Source of the DNA: Melioribacter sp.
GTDB lineage: Bacteria > Bacteroidota > Ignavibacteria > Ignavibacteriales > Melioribacteraceae
Assembly: GCA_020723965.1 (NCBI GenBank)
Contig: DYHW01000011.1
Span: 1 to 42,009 of the forward strand
DNA length: 42,009 bases
Direction: 5' to 3'
Shown here: piece by piece, positions 8,427-16,550 of the stretch
How positions within the stretch are numbered: the first letter of the stretch is position 1
Layout of the letters: every line of letters begins with the position of its first letter
Notes under the pieces: model-generated
Told to the model about the DNA's origin: nothing
Seen by the model: only the letters and a program-made list of their open reading frames with translations
The model's database searches: none
Program-made: the position numbers and the translations under genes

Positions 8427-9995
8427 ATGCAGACGGAAATGTTTTTATTAACTGGCGTCTCGCTAGTATTGATAGTTTTGTCTTTTGTTTTTGGATGGAT
8501 AATAAATTCAAAAATTGGAAAGAGCAGTTTAAGCAACGCAAAAGAAAAAGCTCAAAAAATTCTCGAGGATTCTGAGAAAGAAGCCAAGCAGCTCAAAAGA
8601 GAAAAACTATTAGAAGTAAAAGATGAATGGTTAAAGAAGAAGCAAGAGTTTGATAGCGAAGTTAATTCAAAAAAACAAAAATTAGCCAATCACGAAAAAC
8701 AACTTGAACAGCGCGAAGAAAATCTTGAAAAGAAATATGAAGTAATTACTCAAAAAGAAAAGTTAATTAAAGAGTCTGAGAAGATAATTGCTTCTCAAAA
8801 AGATGATCTTGTAAGAAAGAATGCAGAATTGGATCATCTTATATCTGAGCAGAACGATCGTCTTGAAAAGATTGCCGCTTTAACAGCCGAAGAAGCCAAA
8901 AAAATGTTGATGGAAAATATGACCAACAAGGCAAAGGCAGATGCAGCGCAAACAATTAAAGAGATTCGTGATCAAGCAAAGCTTGAAGCTAAGAAAGAAT
9001 CGCAGCGCGTTATTATCCAGGCAATTCAAAGAACTGCAGTCGACCACTCAGTTGAATCTACAGTTTCTGTAGTTCAAATTCAGAATGATGAAATGAAAGG
9101 AAGAATAATTGGACGAGAGGGGAGAAACATTCGCGCTTTTGAAGCTGCAACTGGTGTTGATGTTATTGTAGATGATACGCCGGAAGCTGTTATTCTTTCT
9201 GCTTTCGATCAGTTTAGAAGAGAAGTTGCCAGAATTTCTCTTGAGCGCTTGATTGCAGATGGAAGAATTCATCCAGCTCGCATCGAAGAAATTGTTGCCA
9301 AAGTTGAATCTGAACTTGATGAAGAAATTCAAAAGGAAGGTGAAAACACTCTTATTCAACTTGGTTTGCATGGTGTCCATCCAGAATTAGTTAAGCACAT
9401 TGGCAAAATGAAATATCGTTCAAGTTACGGGCAGAATCTTTTACAGCACAGCATTGAAGTTGCATACTTGACTGGAATAATGGCAGCTGAACTTGGATTT
9501 GATACAAATCTTGCGCGCCGTGCCGGATTGCTGCACGATGTTGGAAAAACAATTGATAAAAATGTTGAAGGTCCGCATGCGCTTTTGGGTTATGAGTTAA
9601 CTAAAAAATATAATGAACACCTAATTGTTATTAACGCTGTTGGAAGCCATCACGAAGATATAGAGATGGAACACCCTATTGCAGCGCTGGTTCAATCGGC
9701 TGATGCAATAAGCGGCGCAAGACCTGGTGCTAGAAGAGAACCGCTTGAAAGTTATGTAAAACGATTGGAAAATCTTGAAGCGCTTGCTAAATCTTTTGAA
9801 GGCGTTGCTAAAACTTATGCCATTCAAGCTGGACGCGAAGTGCGCGTGGTTGTTGAACCTGATAAAGTTGATGATCTATTTGCCGATCGTCTTGCTGCTG
9901 AGATAGCTCAAAAGATTCAAGAAGAGATGGAATACCCTGGGCAGATTAAAGTTACTGTTATTAGAGAATTACGTAAAATAGCTTATGCAAAATAG
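8427..9995 (+). CDS. rny: Ribonuclease Y
   Basis: A membrane-anchored endoribonuclease that starts mRNA decay. It has an N-terminal transmembrane helix (LLTGVSLVLIVLSFVFGWII), a long charged coiled coil (about 30-195), a KH domain with GRIIGREGRNI (225-235) and an HD phosphohydrolase domain with catalytic HD at His370-Asp371 (LLHDVGKTID). 522 aa is the usual length. I chose the ATG at 8427 because GGAGGAGG sits six nt upstream and the membrane helix follows at once; an upstream TTG at 8385 would add residues unlike the family. It follows zapA and the 6S-like RNA. Confidence 0.95.
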   Translation: MQTEMFLLTGVSLVLIVLSFVFGWIINSKIGKSSLSNAKEKAQKILEDSEKEAKQLKREKLLEVKDEWLKKKQEFDSEVNSKKQKLANHEKQLEQREENLEKKYEVITQKEKLIKESEKIIASQKDDLVRKNAELDHLISEQNDRLEKIAALTAEEAKKMLMENMTNKAKADAAQTIKEIRDQAKLEAKKESQRVIIQAIQRTAVDHSVESTVSVVQIQNDEMKGRIIGREGRNIRAFEAATGVDVIVDDTPEAVILSAFDQFRREVARISLERLIADGRIHPARIEEIVAKVESELDEEIQKEGENTLIQLGLHGVHPELVKHIGKMKYRSSYGQNLLQHSIEVAYLTGIMAAELGFDTNLARRAGLLHDVGKTIDKNVEGPHALLGYELTKKYNEHLIVINAVGSHHEDIEMEHPIAALVQSADAISGARPGARREPLESYVKRLENLEALAKSFEGVAKTYAIQAGREVRVVVEPDKVDDLFADRLAAEIAQKIQEEMEYPGQIKVTVIRELRKIAYAK

Positions 9996-10057
9996 TTTAA
10001 GTTGATAAGCAAAATTAGAAGTAATGACTTAGGAATATAAAGGCGTCTGTTAAAGGG

Positions 10058-10660
10058 ATGAAAAAGATAAAAGTGGCAATCACAGGCGGAATTGGAAGCG
10101 GTAAATCTTTGGTTAGCAGCTATTTTGAAAACAAAGGTTATCCGGTTATTCGTGCTGATGATGTTGCTAAAGAATTGATGCTGAATGATGAATCTGTAAA
10201 GAAAAAAATAATAAAAATTTTTGGTGAGCAATCGTACAACGGCAATAAACTCAACACAAAATTTCTTTCCGAAAAAATCTTTATTAATAGTGAAAATGTT
10301 GCAAAAATTAATTCTATCGTTCACCCTTCAACTATAAAAAAAATAGAAGAAGTGATACAGCGTCATTTTCAATCTACAGAAATAGTGTTTATTGAATCTG
10401 CTCTTGTCTTCGAAGCAAAAATTCAAAAGAATTTTGATTTTATTATTCTCGTTTATTCTAAGAAAAATATTCGGATGAATAGAACGATGGCAAGAGATAA
10501 AAGCGGAGAAGAAGAGATAGGCAAACGGATATCATTTCAAATTCCTGATGAAAAGAAAAAAGAACGGGTTCATTTTGTAATCGAAAACAATTCTACTATT
10601 GAAGAATTGAAGATCCGTGCAGAATTTATACTGCAGCTTCTAAAAAATCTTTCATCTTAG
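10058..10660 (+). CDS. coaE: Dephospho-CoA kinase
   Basis: Catalyses the last step of coenzyme A synthesis, phosphorylating the 3'-hydroxyl of dephospho-CoA with ATP. The 200-aa protein begins with strand MKKIKVAITG and the P-loop GGIGSGKS (residues 10-17). It continues with VIRADDVAKELM (substrate-binding Asp), the HPSTIKKIEE region and a C-terminal RMNRTMARDKSGEEE segment typical of CoaE. The ATG is clear. It lies 62 nt after rny and may be co-transcribed. Confidence 0.93.
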   Translation: MKKIKVAITGGIGSGKSLVSSYFENKGYPVIRADDVAKELMLNDESVKKKIIKIFGEQSYNGNKLNTKFLSEKIFINSENVAKINSIVHPSTIKKIEEVIQRHFQSTEIVFIESALVFEAKIQKNFDFIILVYSKKNIRMNRTMARDKSGEEEIGKRISFQIPDEKKKERVHFVIENNSTIEELKIRAEFILQLLKNLSS

Positions 10661-10755
10661 CTCAATAACAAATTTGGATTAAAAGAAACTTTTCTATCCT
10701 TGATTTATAATTGATGCACGACTAACTTTGTCTTCACAAAAAGATTAGGTGTTAA

Positions 10756-11655
10756 GTGAAATTTATTAACCAGTTGATTGTCAGTTTTGTAAAACTACTT
10801 CCAAAATCTGTTACTCATATTTTTGCCAAAAAGTATATAGCCGGAGAAACATTAAGCGACGCAGTACGTGTTGTTCAAGAATTGAATGCCAAGGGGATAA
10901 TTGCTACAATTGATGTTTTAGGGGAAGCTGTAAAAACTAAAAAGGAATCTGAGCAGGCAAAAAACGAATGCCTCGAAGTTCTTGACGCGATAGATAGTTA
11001 TAAGCTAAACTCCAACTTATCCTTAAAACCAACACAGCTTGGTTTATTGATCGATAAGCAGTTTTGCTATAATCAACTTTGCGAAATTCTTGAAAGAGCT
11101 AAATCTTATAACAATTTTGTACGAATTGATATGGAAGATTCGGCAACTACCGATGCTACTATTGAGATATTTAAAAAACTGAGAGAAAAATTTAATAACG
11201 TAGGCATTGTAGTTCAATCTTATCTTAAACGAACCATTAACGATGTTGCCGAATTGAATCAGAATGGAACTAACTACCGTCTATGTAAAGGAATTTATGT
11301 AGAGCCAGAAGAGATAGCTTATAAAAAACGACAAAAAATTCGCGATAACTTCTTAGAAATATTGGAAATGATGTTTGATAACGAAAATTATGTTGGTATT
11401 GCTACGCATGATAATTACCTTGTTGATTGCACATATAAGACGATTAAAGAAAAAAAAATTCAGAAAACTAAATTTGAATTTCAGATGTTATATGGCGTAA
11501 GAGAAAATTTGCGCGATAAGATAAATGCCGATGGTTTTAAGATCCGCGTCTATGTTCCATTCGGCGTTCACTGGTACAAATATTCAATAAGACGGCTGCA
11601 AGAAAATCCTCAGCTAGCTTGGTATATAACCAAAAGTATTTTTTCTTTTAACTGA
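10756..11655 (+). CDS. Proline dehydrogenase family protein
   Basis: 299 aa, the size of monofunctional bacterial proline dehydrogenases, which oxidise proline to pyrroline-5-carboxylate with FAD and pass electrons to the quinone pool. Recognisable PutA/ProDH barrel segments are VRIDMEDSATTDATIEIF, YRLCKGIYVEPEEIAY, VGIATHDNYLVD and the C-terminal FEFQMLYGVRENLRDKI and RVYVPFGVHWYKYSIRRL. Start is GTG at 10756 with AGGTG upstream. The stop overlaps the tsaD start by one base (TGATG), so translation is coupled. No partner P5C dehydrogenase is nearby. Confidence 0.87.
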   Translation: MKFINQLIVSFVKLLPKSVTHIFAKKYIAGETLSDAVRVVQELNAKGIIATIDVLGEAVKTKKESEQAKNECLEVLDAIDSYKLNSNLSLKPTQLGLLIDKQFCYNQLCEILERAKSYNNFVRIDMEDSATTDATIEIFKKLREKFNNVGIVVQSYLKRTINDVAELNQNGTNYRLCKGIYVEPEEIAYKKRQKIRDNFLEILEMMFDNENYVGIATHDNYLVDCTYKTIKEKKIQKTKFEFQMLYGVRENLRDKINADGFKIRVYVPFGVHWYKYSIRRLQENPQLAWYITKSIFSFN

Positions 11656-12671
11656 TGAATATACTCGGTATAGAAAGTTCATGCGACGAAACTTCAGTTG
11701 CTATAATTTCTGAAGGCAAATTATTATCGAATCTCATTTCATCTCAAGATATTCACAAAGTCTTTGGCGGGGTTGTGCCGGAGTTATCCAGCCGTGCACA
11801 CTTGCAAATGCTACTACCGCTTGTAAAAAAATCCTTAAACGAAACCGGCATCTTGCCTAATCAAATTGATTTGGTATGCGCAACAGCCGGACCCGGTTTA
11901 ATTGGTGCGCTTTTAGTCGGTTTAACTTTTGCGAAAGCTTTTGCTTATTCTATCGGAAAACCTTTTGTTCCTGTCAATCACATCGAGGGGCATATTTTTT
12001 CTGGCTTTTTGATGGAAGAGAAACCAGAATTTCCATATTTATGTTTAGTAGTTTCTGGCGGTCATACTTTGCTGCTTCTTGTTGAAGGTGATACTGAAAT
12101 AAAAAAACTCGGTTCGACAATTGACGATGCTGCCGGAGAAGCGTTCGATAAAGTTTCTAAAATGCTGGGGCTTGGTTATCCAGGCGGGCAAAAAATTCAA
12201 GAAACGGCTATGAACCAACGCTCTGATTTTGTCGATTTTCCAATTGCACAGTGTAAAAACGAATTTGATTTTTCTTTCAGCGGCTTGAAAACTGCCGTCT
12301 TGCGGTTCATTCAAAAAGAGTATGGAGACCCAGCAAAAATTCCCATTAAAGATGCAGCTTTGATTGCAGCTTCATTTCAGAAAGCTGCAATTGAAGCGCT
12401 AATAAAAAAAACTGAAAAAGCTATTCTGAAATACAAAATCAGTTCTCTTTCTTTAGTTGGTGGAGTGGCGGCAAATGAATTATTAAGAAATGAATTCAAA
12501 AAACTTTCTATTAAGTATAAAAAGAAATTAGTAATTCCATCGCTTCAATTTTGCGGAGATAACGCAGCAATGATAGCATACCGCGGATCTAAACTTAATG
12601 AGGCAAATATAAAATATAACTTGGACTTCAATGCATTTCCGAGTATGAACGATTATTCTTTTATAAAATAA
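11655..12671 (+). CDS. tsaD: tRNA N6-threonylcarbamoyladenosine synthase subunit TsaD
   Basis: Transfers threonylcarbamoyl from TC-AMP to A37 of ANN-decoding tRNAs, together with TsaB/TsaE. The 338-aa protein begins MNILGIESSCDETSVAII, carries the metal-binding HxxxH in NHIEGHIFSGF (His109/His113), the ATP-site SGGHTLL and GEAFDKVSKMLGLGYPGG, and ends with FCGDNAAMIA. Length and all motifs are standard. It starts inside the stop of the previous gene. Confidence 0.96.
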   Translation: MNILGIESSCDETSVAIISEGKLLSNLISSQDIHKVFGGVVPELSSRAHLQMLLPLVKKSLNETGILPNQIDLVCATAGPGLIGALLVGLTFAKAFAYSIGKPFVPVNHIEGHIFSGFLMEEKPEFPYLCLVVSGGHTLLLLVEGDTEIKKLGSTIDDAAGEAFDKVSKMLGLGYPGGQKIQETAMNQRSDFVDFPIAQCKNEFDFSFSGLKTAVLRFIQKEYGDPAKIPIKDAALIAASFQKAAIEALIKKTEKAILKYKISSLSLVGGVAANELLRNEFKKLSIKYKKKLVIPSLQFCGDNAAMIAYRGSKLNEANIKYNLDFNAFPSMNDYSFIK

Positions 12672-12758
12672 ATCTTCCCCCTTTACAAATTTCTGTTTGC
12701 AATTAACTTCAAAAAAGAAAATTTATATATATTACAGCAGTTAGATGTGAGATAATAT

Positions 12759-13796
12759 TTGATTAACGAACAAAAAAAAATATCACTCTTTTCGCGTAAC
12801 GATATTTATATCGTTGTTTCTTTCTTTGGATTTGTCTTAGGAATTCTATTATTTACTTTTTTTGCTCCAAATTATTACAAGCACAACGAACCTGTTAAAG
12901 TAGATATTAAAAAAGGAGCAAGCTTAACAGAGATCATCGATACGTTGTATGCGAAGAAAATTATTCCTTCAAAAGCTAACATGCGGATTGCGGCTTTTCT
13001 TTCCGGAGTTGATAATAAAATAAAAGCAGGAACATACAACATCCCGAATGGAATCAGCTATTTTCAACTCCTTGATTTATTAGTATACGGTTCGCCGGAG
13101 CTGCAAATTCTTGTAACTATTCCAGAAGGTATTTGGCAAAGTGAAGTAGCACAAATACTTCAGACAAAATTGAACATTGATTCTTCGGTTGTAATTCAAT
13201 TAAGCAAGAGCAGAACCTTCTTGAATTCTCTCGGTATCGATTCTGATAATCTTGAAGGATACCTGCTTCCAGAAACTTATTATTTCTTTGCTAATGAAAC
13301 TGTCGCTGGAATTTTGCGTCGGATGAAAGAAGAGCAGGATAAAATATTTTCAGTTCAAGTTCTTCACAGAATGTCGGAATTAAAGATGACTAAGAAAGAA
13401 ATTCTTACGCTTGCTTCTATTATTGACGGCGAGTCGAACTTGGTTTCAGAGTTTAAAAGAATTTCCGGAGTTTATCATAACCGACTTAAAATAGGAATGC
13501 TGCTTCAAGCCGACCCGACAGTTCAATATTTAATTAGAGAAAAAAGAAGCAATAAAATATATTACAAAGATTTAGAGATCGATTCAAAATTCAACACATA
13601 CAAATATGCCGGCCTGCCTCCTGCCCCCATTAACAATCCGGGAAAAGATGCAATAATTGCTGCACTTTATCCAGAGAAACATAATTACCTCTATTTTGTT
13701 GCAGATGGAAACGGCGGGCACAATTTTTCTAAAACTATTAGTGAACACGAACAATACGTAATTCAATATAGACAATGGCGAAAGAACAAAAATTAA
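12759..13796 (+). CDS. mltG: Endolytic murein transglycosylase MltG
   Basis: An inner-membrane enzyme that cleaves nascent glycan strands. A single N-terminal membrane helix (about 18-38, VVSFFGFVLGILLFTFF) precedes a LysM-like region (KKGASLTEIIDTLYAKKII) and the YceG catalytic domain with LASIIDGESN (catalytic Glu in GES), YHNRLKIGMLLQADPTVQYL and YAGLPPAPINNPGKDA. 345 aa is typical. Start is TTG. The downstream lipoprotein gene begins 22 nt before the mltG stop in another frame. Confidence 0.93.
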   Translation: MINEQKKISLFSRNDIYIVVSFFGFVLGILLFTFFAPNYYKHNEPVKVDIKKGASLTEIIDTLYAKKIIPSKANMRIAAFLSGVDNKIKAGTYNIPNGISYFQLLDLLVYGSPELQILVTIPEGIWQSEVAQILQTKLNIDSSVVIQLSKSRTFLNSLGIDSDNLEGYLLPETYYFFANETVAGILRRMKEEQDKIFSVQVLHRMSELKMTKKEILTLASIIDGESNLVSEFKRISGVYHNRLKIGMLLQADPTVQYLIREKRSNKIYYKDLEIDSKFNTYKYAGLPPAPINNPGKDAIIAALYPEKHNYLYFVADGNGGHNFSKTISEHEQYVIQYRQWRKNKN

Positions 13797-15463
13797 TTTT
13801 ACTATTGACCGCACTTTTTGCATTGATATTTTTTTTGCGTTGTGCTAGCCAACTTCCACCTGATGGCGGTGAAATTGACAAAATACCGCCAAAAATTATC
13901 GAAGTAGTTCCAGAAAACGGAACAATTAACTACCGCTATAATTTCTTTGAAATTACTTTCAGCGAGTATGTTGATAAGCGTTCCGTTCAAGATGCTATTT
14001 TTGTTTCGCCTTCTGTTCAAAATGGATTTGAATTTGACTGGAGCGGAAGAACTCTTAGAGTTTATTTCAAAGATCCACTTAAGGCAAACACTACGTACAC
14101 AGTAACTATTGGCGCCAAAGCGGAGGACCTGAATAACCGGAACAAAATGAATGAATCTTTTACATTTGCATTTTCTACCGGCAATAAGATTGACAAGGGA
14201 AAGATCTCCGGCAAAGTTTATACTCATAATTCTGATGGCGTGATGGTCTTTGCTTATGTAAAAAATGAAAATGAGATCGATCCTTCCGCTCAAAAACCGG
14301 ATTATCTTTCTCAAGTTGGTACAAATGGAAAATACACTTTGCTCGGACTTCGCGAAGGGGAATATAAAATTTTTGCCATTAGAGATAAACTTAACAATCT
14401 TCTTTATGATCTAAACGATGATGACTTTGGAGTTCAGTTCAAAAAAGTAGTTTTGAACGAACCGTTTATTGAATTTGATAATGTTGATTTTTTCCTTACC
14501 AGCGAAGATACTATTGCTCCTACCATCTCTAATGTTTTTATGAAAGACGAATATCATTTGCAAATTGAATTTAACGAGAGAGTGGATAGCTCCAAAATCT
14601 CTTCTAAGAACTTTTATGCGATTGATACTGTAGCAAATAAAAAAATACATTCTAAATATTTTTTCAAAGGAGATGCAAAGCCAAATCAGTTTTACCTCGC
14701 TTTCAGCGAGAAGTTTGATAAAAACGGGCAATGGGATTTAATAGCTGAAATGATACCTGATCTATATGAGAATGCTTCTGCAATACAGCGCTCTCCTTTT
14801 TTAGTTGGAGATAAACCTGATACAAACGCTGCTGCAGTTCTGAAGATTGTTGGTACGCTGTCCGATGAAAAGTTCGATTACGAGAACTCGAAATTGATTG
14901 TGAAACTTTCCGATGGAGTTGACAGCTTGAAAGCTTCTGCCGCTATTTCTGTCCATGATTCAAAAGGGAATAAATACATAAGTAAAATAAAATTCATCAA
15001 TGACGCTGAGTGCATTGTAGATATTCAGACAAAACTGAAACCCAGTTCTGAGTACATTTTAATGATTGATTTGAAAGGGCTGGAAGATGCTGTAGGCAAT
15101 AAGATAGATTCTTTATATAAATTTAAGTTCACAACAGTTGGCGAGCTCGATTTTAGCGGCGCCTCGGGTTCTGTGAAAAGTAATGATGGAACTGATCTGG
15201 TCGTTCTTCTTAAAAATGTAGAACAGAATAAAATCTCTTATCAGCAAAAAGTTGATTCAAAAAATAATTTCGATTTTAAAAAGATTGTGCCGGGTAAATA
15301 TTTATTATGGAGTTTTAAGGATAACGGCAAAAACGGAAAGTATGATCACGGAACAATTAAGCCGTTTAATTTTGCCGAGGAATTTAAGTTTTATCCCGAT
15401 ACATTAAACTTGCGCGCACGATGGCCTGTGGTAGATATCTCGTTAAGTTTTGATAAGAATTAG
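13775..15463 (+). CDS. Ig-like domain (SbsA/Big_5-type) lipoprotein
   Basis: A 562-aa probable outer-membrane or periplasmic lipoprotein. A hydrophobic signal (LILLLTALFALIFFL) ends in a Cys within LRCASQLPPDGGEID, the CxxxxPPxGG lipoprotein start common in Bacteroidota. Next comes an SbsA-type Ig-like domain (IPPKIIEVVPENG...FSEYVDKRSVQDAIFVSP...YTVTIGAKAEDLNN). A carboxypeptidase-regulatory-like beta domain (GKISGKVY...GLREGEYKIFAIRD) and further Ig-like repeats follow, with a final GSVKSNDGTDLVV...PGKYLLW module. Function is unknown. It overlaps mltG by 22 nt, so the two are probably co-expressed. Confidence 0.83.
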   Translation: MAKEQKLILLLTALFALIFFLRCASQLPPDGGEIDKIPPKIIEVVPENGTINYRYNFFEITFSEYVDKRSVQDAIFVSPSVQNGFEFDWSGRTLRVYFKDPLKANTTYTVTIGAKAEDLNNRNKMNESFTFAFSTGNKIDKGKISGKVYTHNSDGVMVFAYVKNENEIDPSAQKPDYLSQVGTNGKYTLLGLREGEYKIFAIRDKLNNLLYDLNDDDFGVQFKKVVLNEPFIEFDNVDFFLTSEDTIAPTISNVFMKDEYHLQIEFNERVDSSKISSKNFYAIDTVANKKIHSKYFFKGDAKPNQFYLAFSEKFDKNGQWDLIAEMIPDLYENASAIQRSPFLVGDKPDTNAAAVLKIVGTLSDEKFDYENSKLIVKLSDGVDSLKASAAISVHDSKGNKYISKIKFINDAECIVDIQTKLKPSSEYILMIDLKGLEDAVGNKIDSLYKFKFTTVGELDFSGASGSVKSNDGTDLVVLLKNVEQNKISYQQKVDSKNNFDFKKIVPGKYLLWSFKDNGKNGKYDHGTIKPFNFAEEFKFYPDTLNLRARWPVVDISLSFDKN

Positions 15464-15786
15464 TTGTCTTATCCGTAAAAGGTTGCAAATTCATTTCTTG
15501 AAGTTATCTCCCCCAACAGGACTGCAATACGTACAATGAAAAGATAAACCAAAAGAACTTCTATTAAATTGGGACAGTAAAAAAAAGAGAGTATTTCATG
15601 AAGTTAAACCCAAAAAAAATTTGAATTATAAATTCACTTTCTTATTTTCGTTTGTAATTTTTATGAAAATTATACAATACGTCTTATTATTAAAGAATTT
15701 CCGGCACTCTAATTAAGATTACGATATCAAAAAAGAATTCCTATAAAACCAAACAGTTAGATTCATTACTCATTTAAAGGTATTAA
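15464..15786 (+). other. 323-nt gene-free leader before the respiratory operon
   Basis: This AT-rich gap separates the housekeeping block from actA, and it should hold the promoter of the ACIII operon. I find no convincing hairpin terminator, RNA or ORF. A weak TTGTAA (15652) / TACAAT (15673) pair exists, but its spacing is only 15 nt. TTAAAGG just before the actA ATG is the likely ribosome-binding site. Confidence 0.5.
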
Positions 15787-16356
15787 ATGAAGAGAACGGT
15801 ACTGGATTATGCTCTAAAAATTCGCCTGCCATTAACGTTATTTGTTATTGCAGCTTCTTTTATGTTAACTTTTTACATATCACGGCCGGAGAGAGACGGT
15901 GTTGGTTATTCGCCGGAACAGCCAATTAAATTTTCACATAAACTTCATGCCGGGCAGATGGCAATTGACTGCCAATATTGCCATATAGGCGTTGCAAAGG
16001 AACGTTACGCTTTGATTCCATCTGTAAATATTTGTATGAACTGCCACACGGTTGCGCGTAAAGACAAACCAGAAATAATTAAACTTACTCAATACTATGA
16101 AGAAGGAAAACCGATTCCTTGGAAACGGATCCACAAAATTCCAGAGTATGCGTATTTTAATCACAGTGTTCATGTGAACAAACAGATCGACTGCGCAAGT
16201 TGTCACGGCGATATCAAAGAGATGGAAATTGTAAATCAAGTTAAACCTTTTACGATGACCGCATGTTTAGATTGTCATAGAAAGCCGCACGAAAATTTAC
16301 CATACTTGGAGAAAGTAAACGTTGGACCTGAAAATTGCGCGGCTTGCCATCGTTAA
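15787..16356 (+). CDS. actA: Alternative complex III pentaheme cytochrome c, ActA
   Basis: A membrane-anchored multiheme cytochrome of the quinol:cytochrome c oxidoreductase that replaces bc1. 189 aa: an N-terminal transmembrane helix (about 14-31) is followed by a periplasmic part with five CxxCH heme motifs, starting at Cys62, Cys83, Cys136, Cys160 and Cys184. Five hemes match ActA. Further histidines (FSHKLH, FNHSVHV) are candidate distal ligands, as in class III-type cytochromes. It is first in the act operon. Confidence 0.92.
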   Translation: MKRTVLDYALKIRLPLTLFVIAASFMLTFYISRPERDGVGYSPEQPIKFSHKLHAGQMAIDCQYCHIGVAKERYALIPSVNICMNCHTVARKDKPEIIKLTQYYEEGKPIPWKRIHKIPEYAYFNHSVHVNKQIDCASCHGDIKEMEIVNQVKPFTMTACLDCHRKPHENLPYLEKVNVGPENCAACHR

Positions 16357-16371
16357 TATTGGAGAATGAAG

Positions 16372-16548
16372 ATGAACAACATCAACAGAAAAAAATTTTT
16401 TGGATTGATCGGAAAAGGAACTCTCTTTGCAGCAATCGCATCGGCTGTTCCATTTAAGATGTTTTCTTCGGCTGCGAATGCATCGGACAAGAAAAATATT
16501 AAAATAGCAATTCATCCTTTTGCTGTTAAACGAAACAATAAGGTTTAA
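16372..16548 (+). CDS. 58-aa Tat-signal-like small protein
   Basis: A small ORF between actA and actB, with GGAGA six nt before the ATG at 16372 (an alternative ATG at 16366 would be too close to it). The product starts MNNINRKKFFGLIGKGTLFA, a Tat-like n-region followed by a hydrophobic stretch ending AANASDKK, then about 20 residues (IKIAIHPFAVKRNNKV). It lacks a twin Arg (RK instead of RR) and has no cofactor motif. Its tight placement, 15 nt after actA and 2 nt before actB, suggests a real accessory subunit or assembly factor. I do not recognise a family. Confidence 0.6.
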   Translation: MNNINRKKFFGLIGKGTLFAAIASAVPFKMFSSAANASDKKNIKIAIHPFAVKRNNKV

Positions 16549-16550
16549 AG

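Noticed and set aside
15652..15678. TTGTAA/TACAAT promoter for the act operon
   Set aside because: The spacer is 15 nt and the region is very AT-rich, so such pairs arise by chance.
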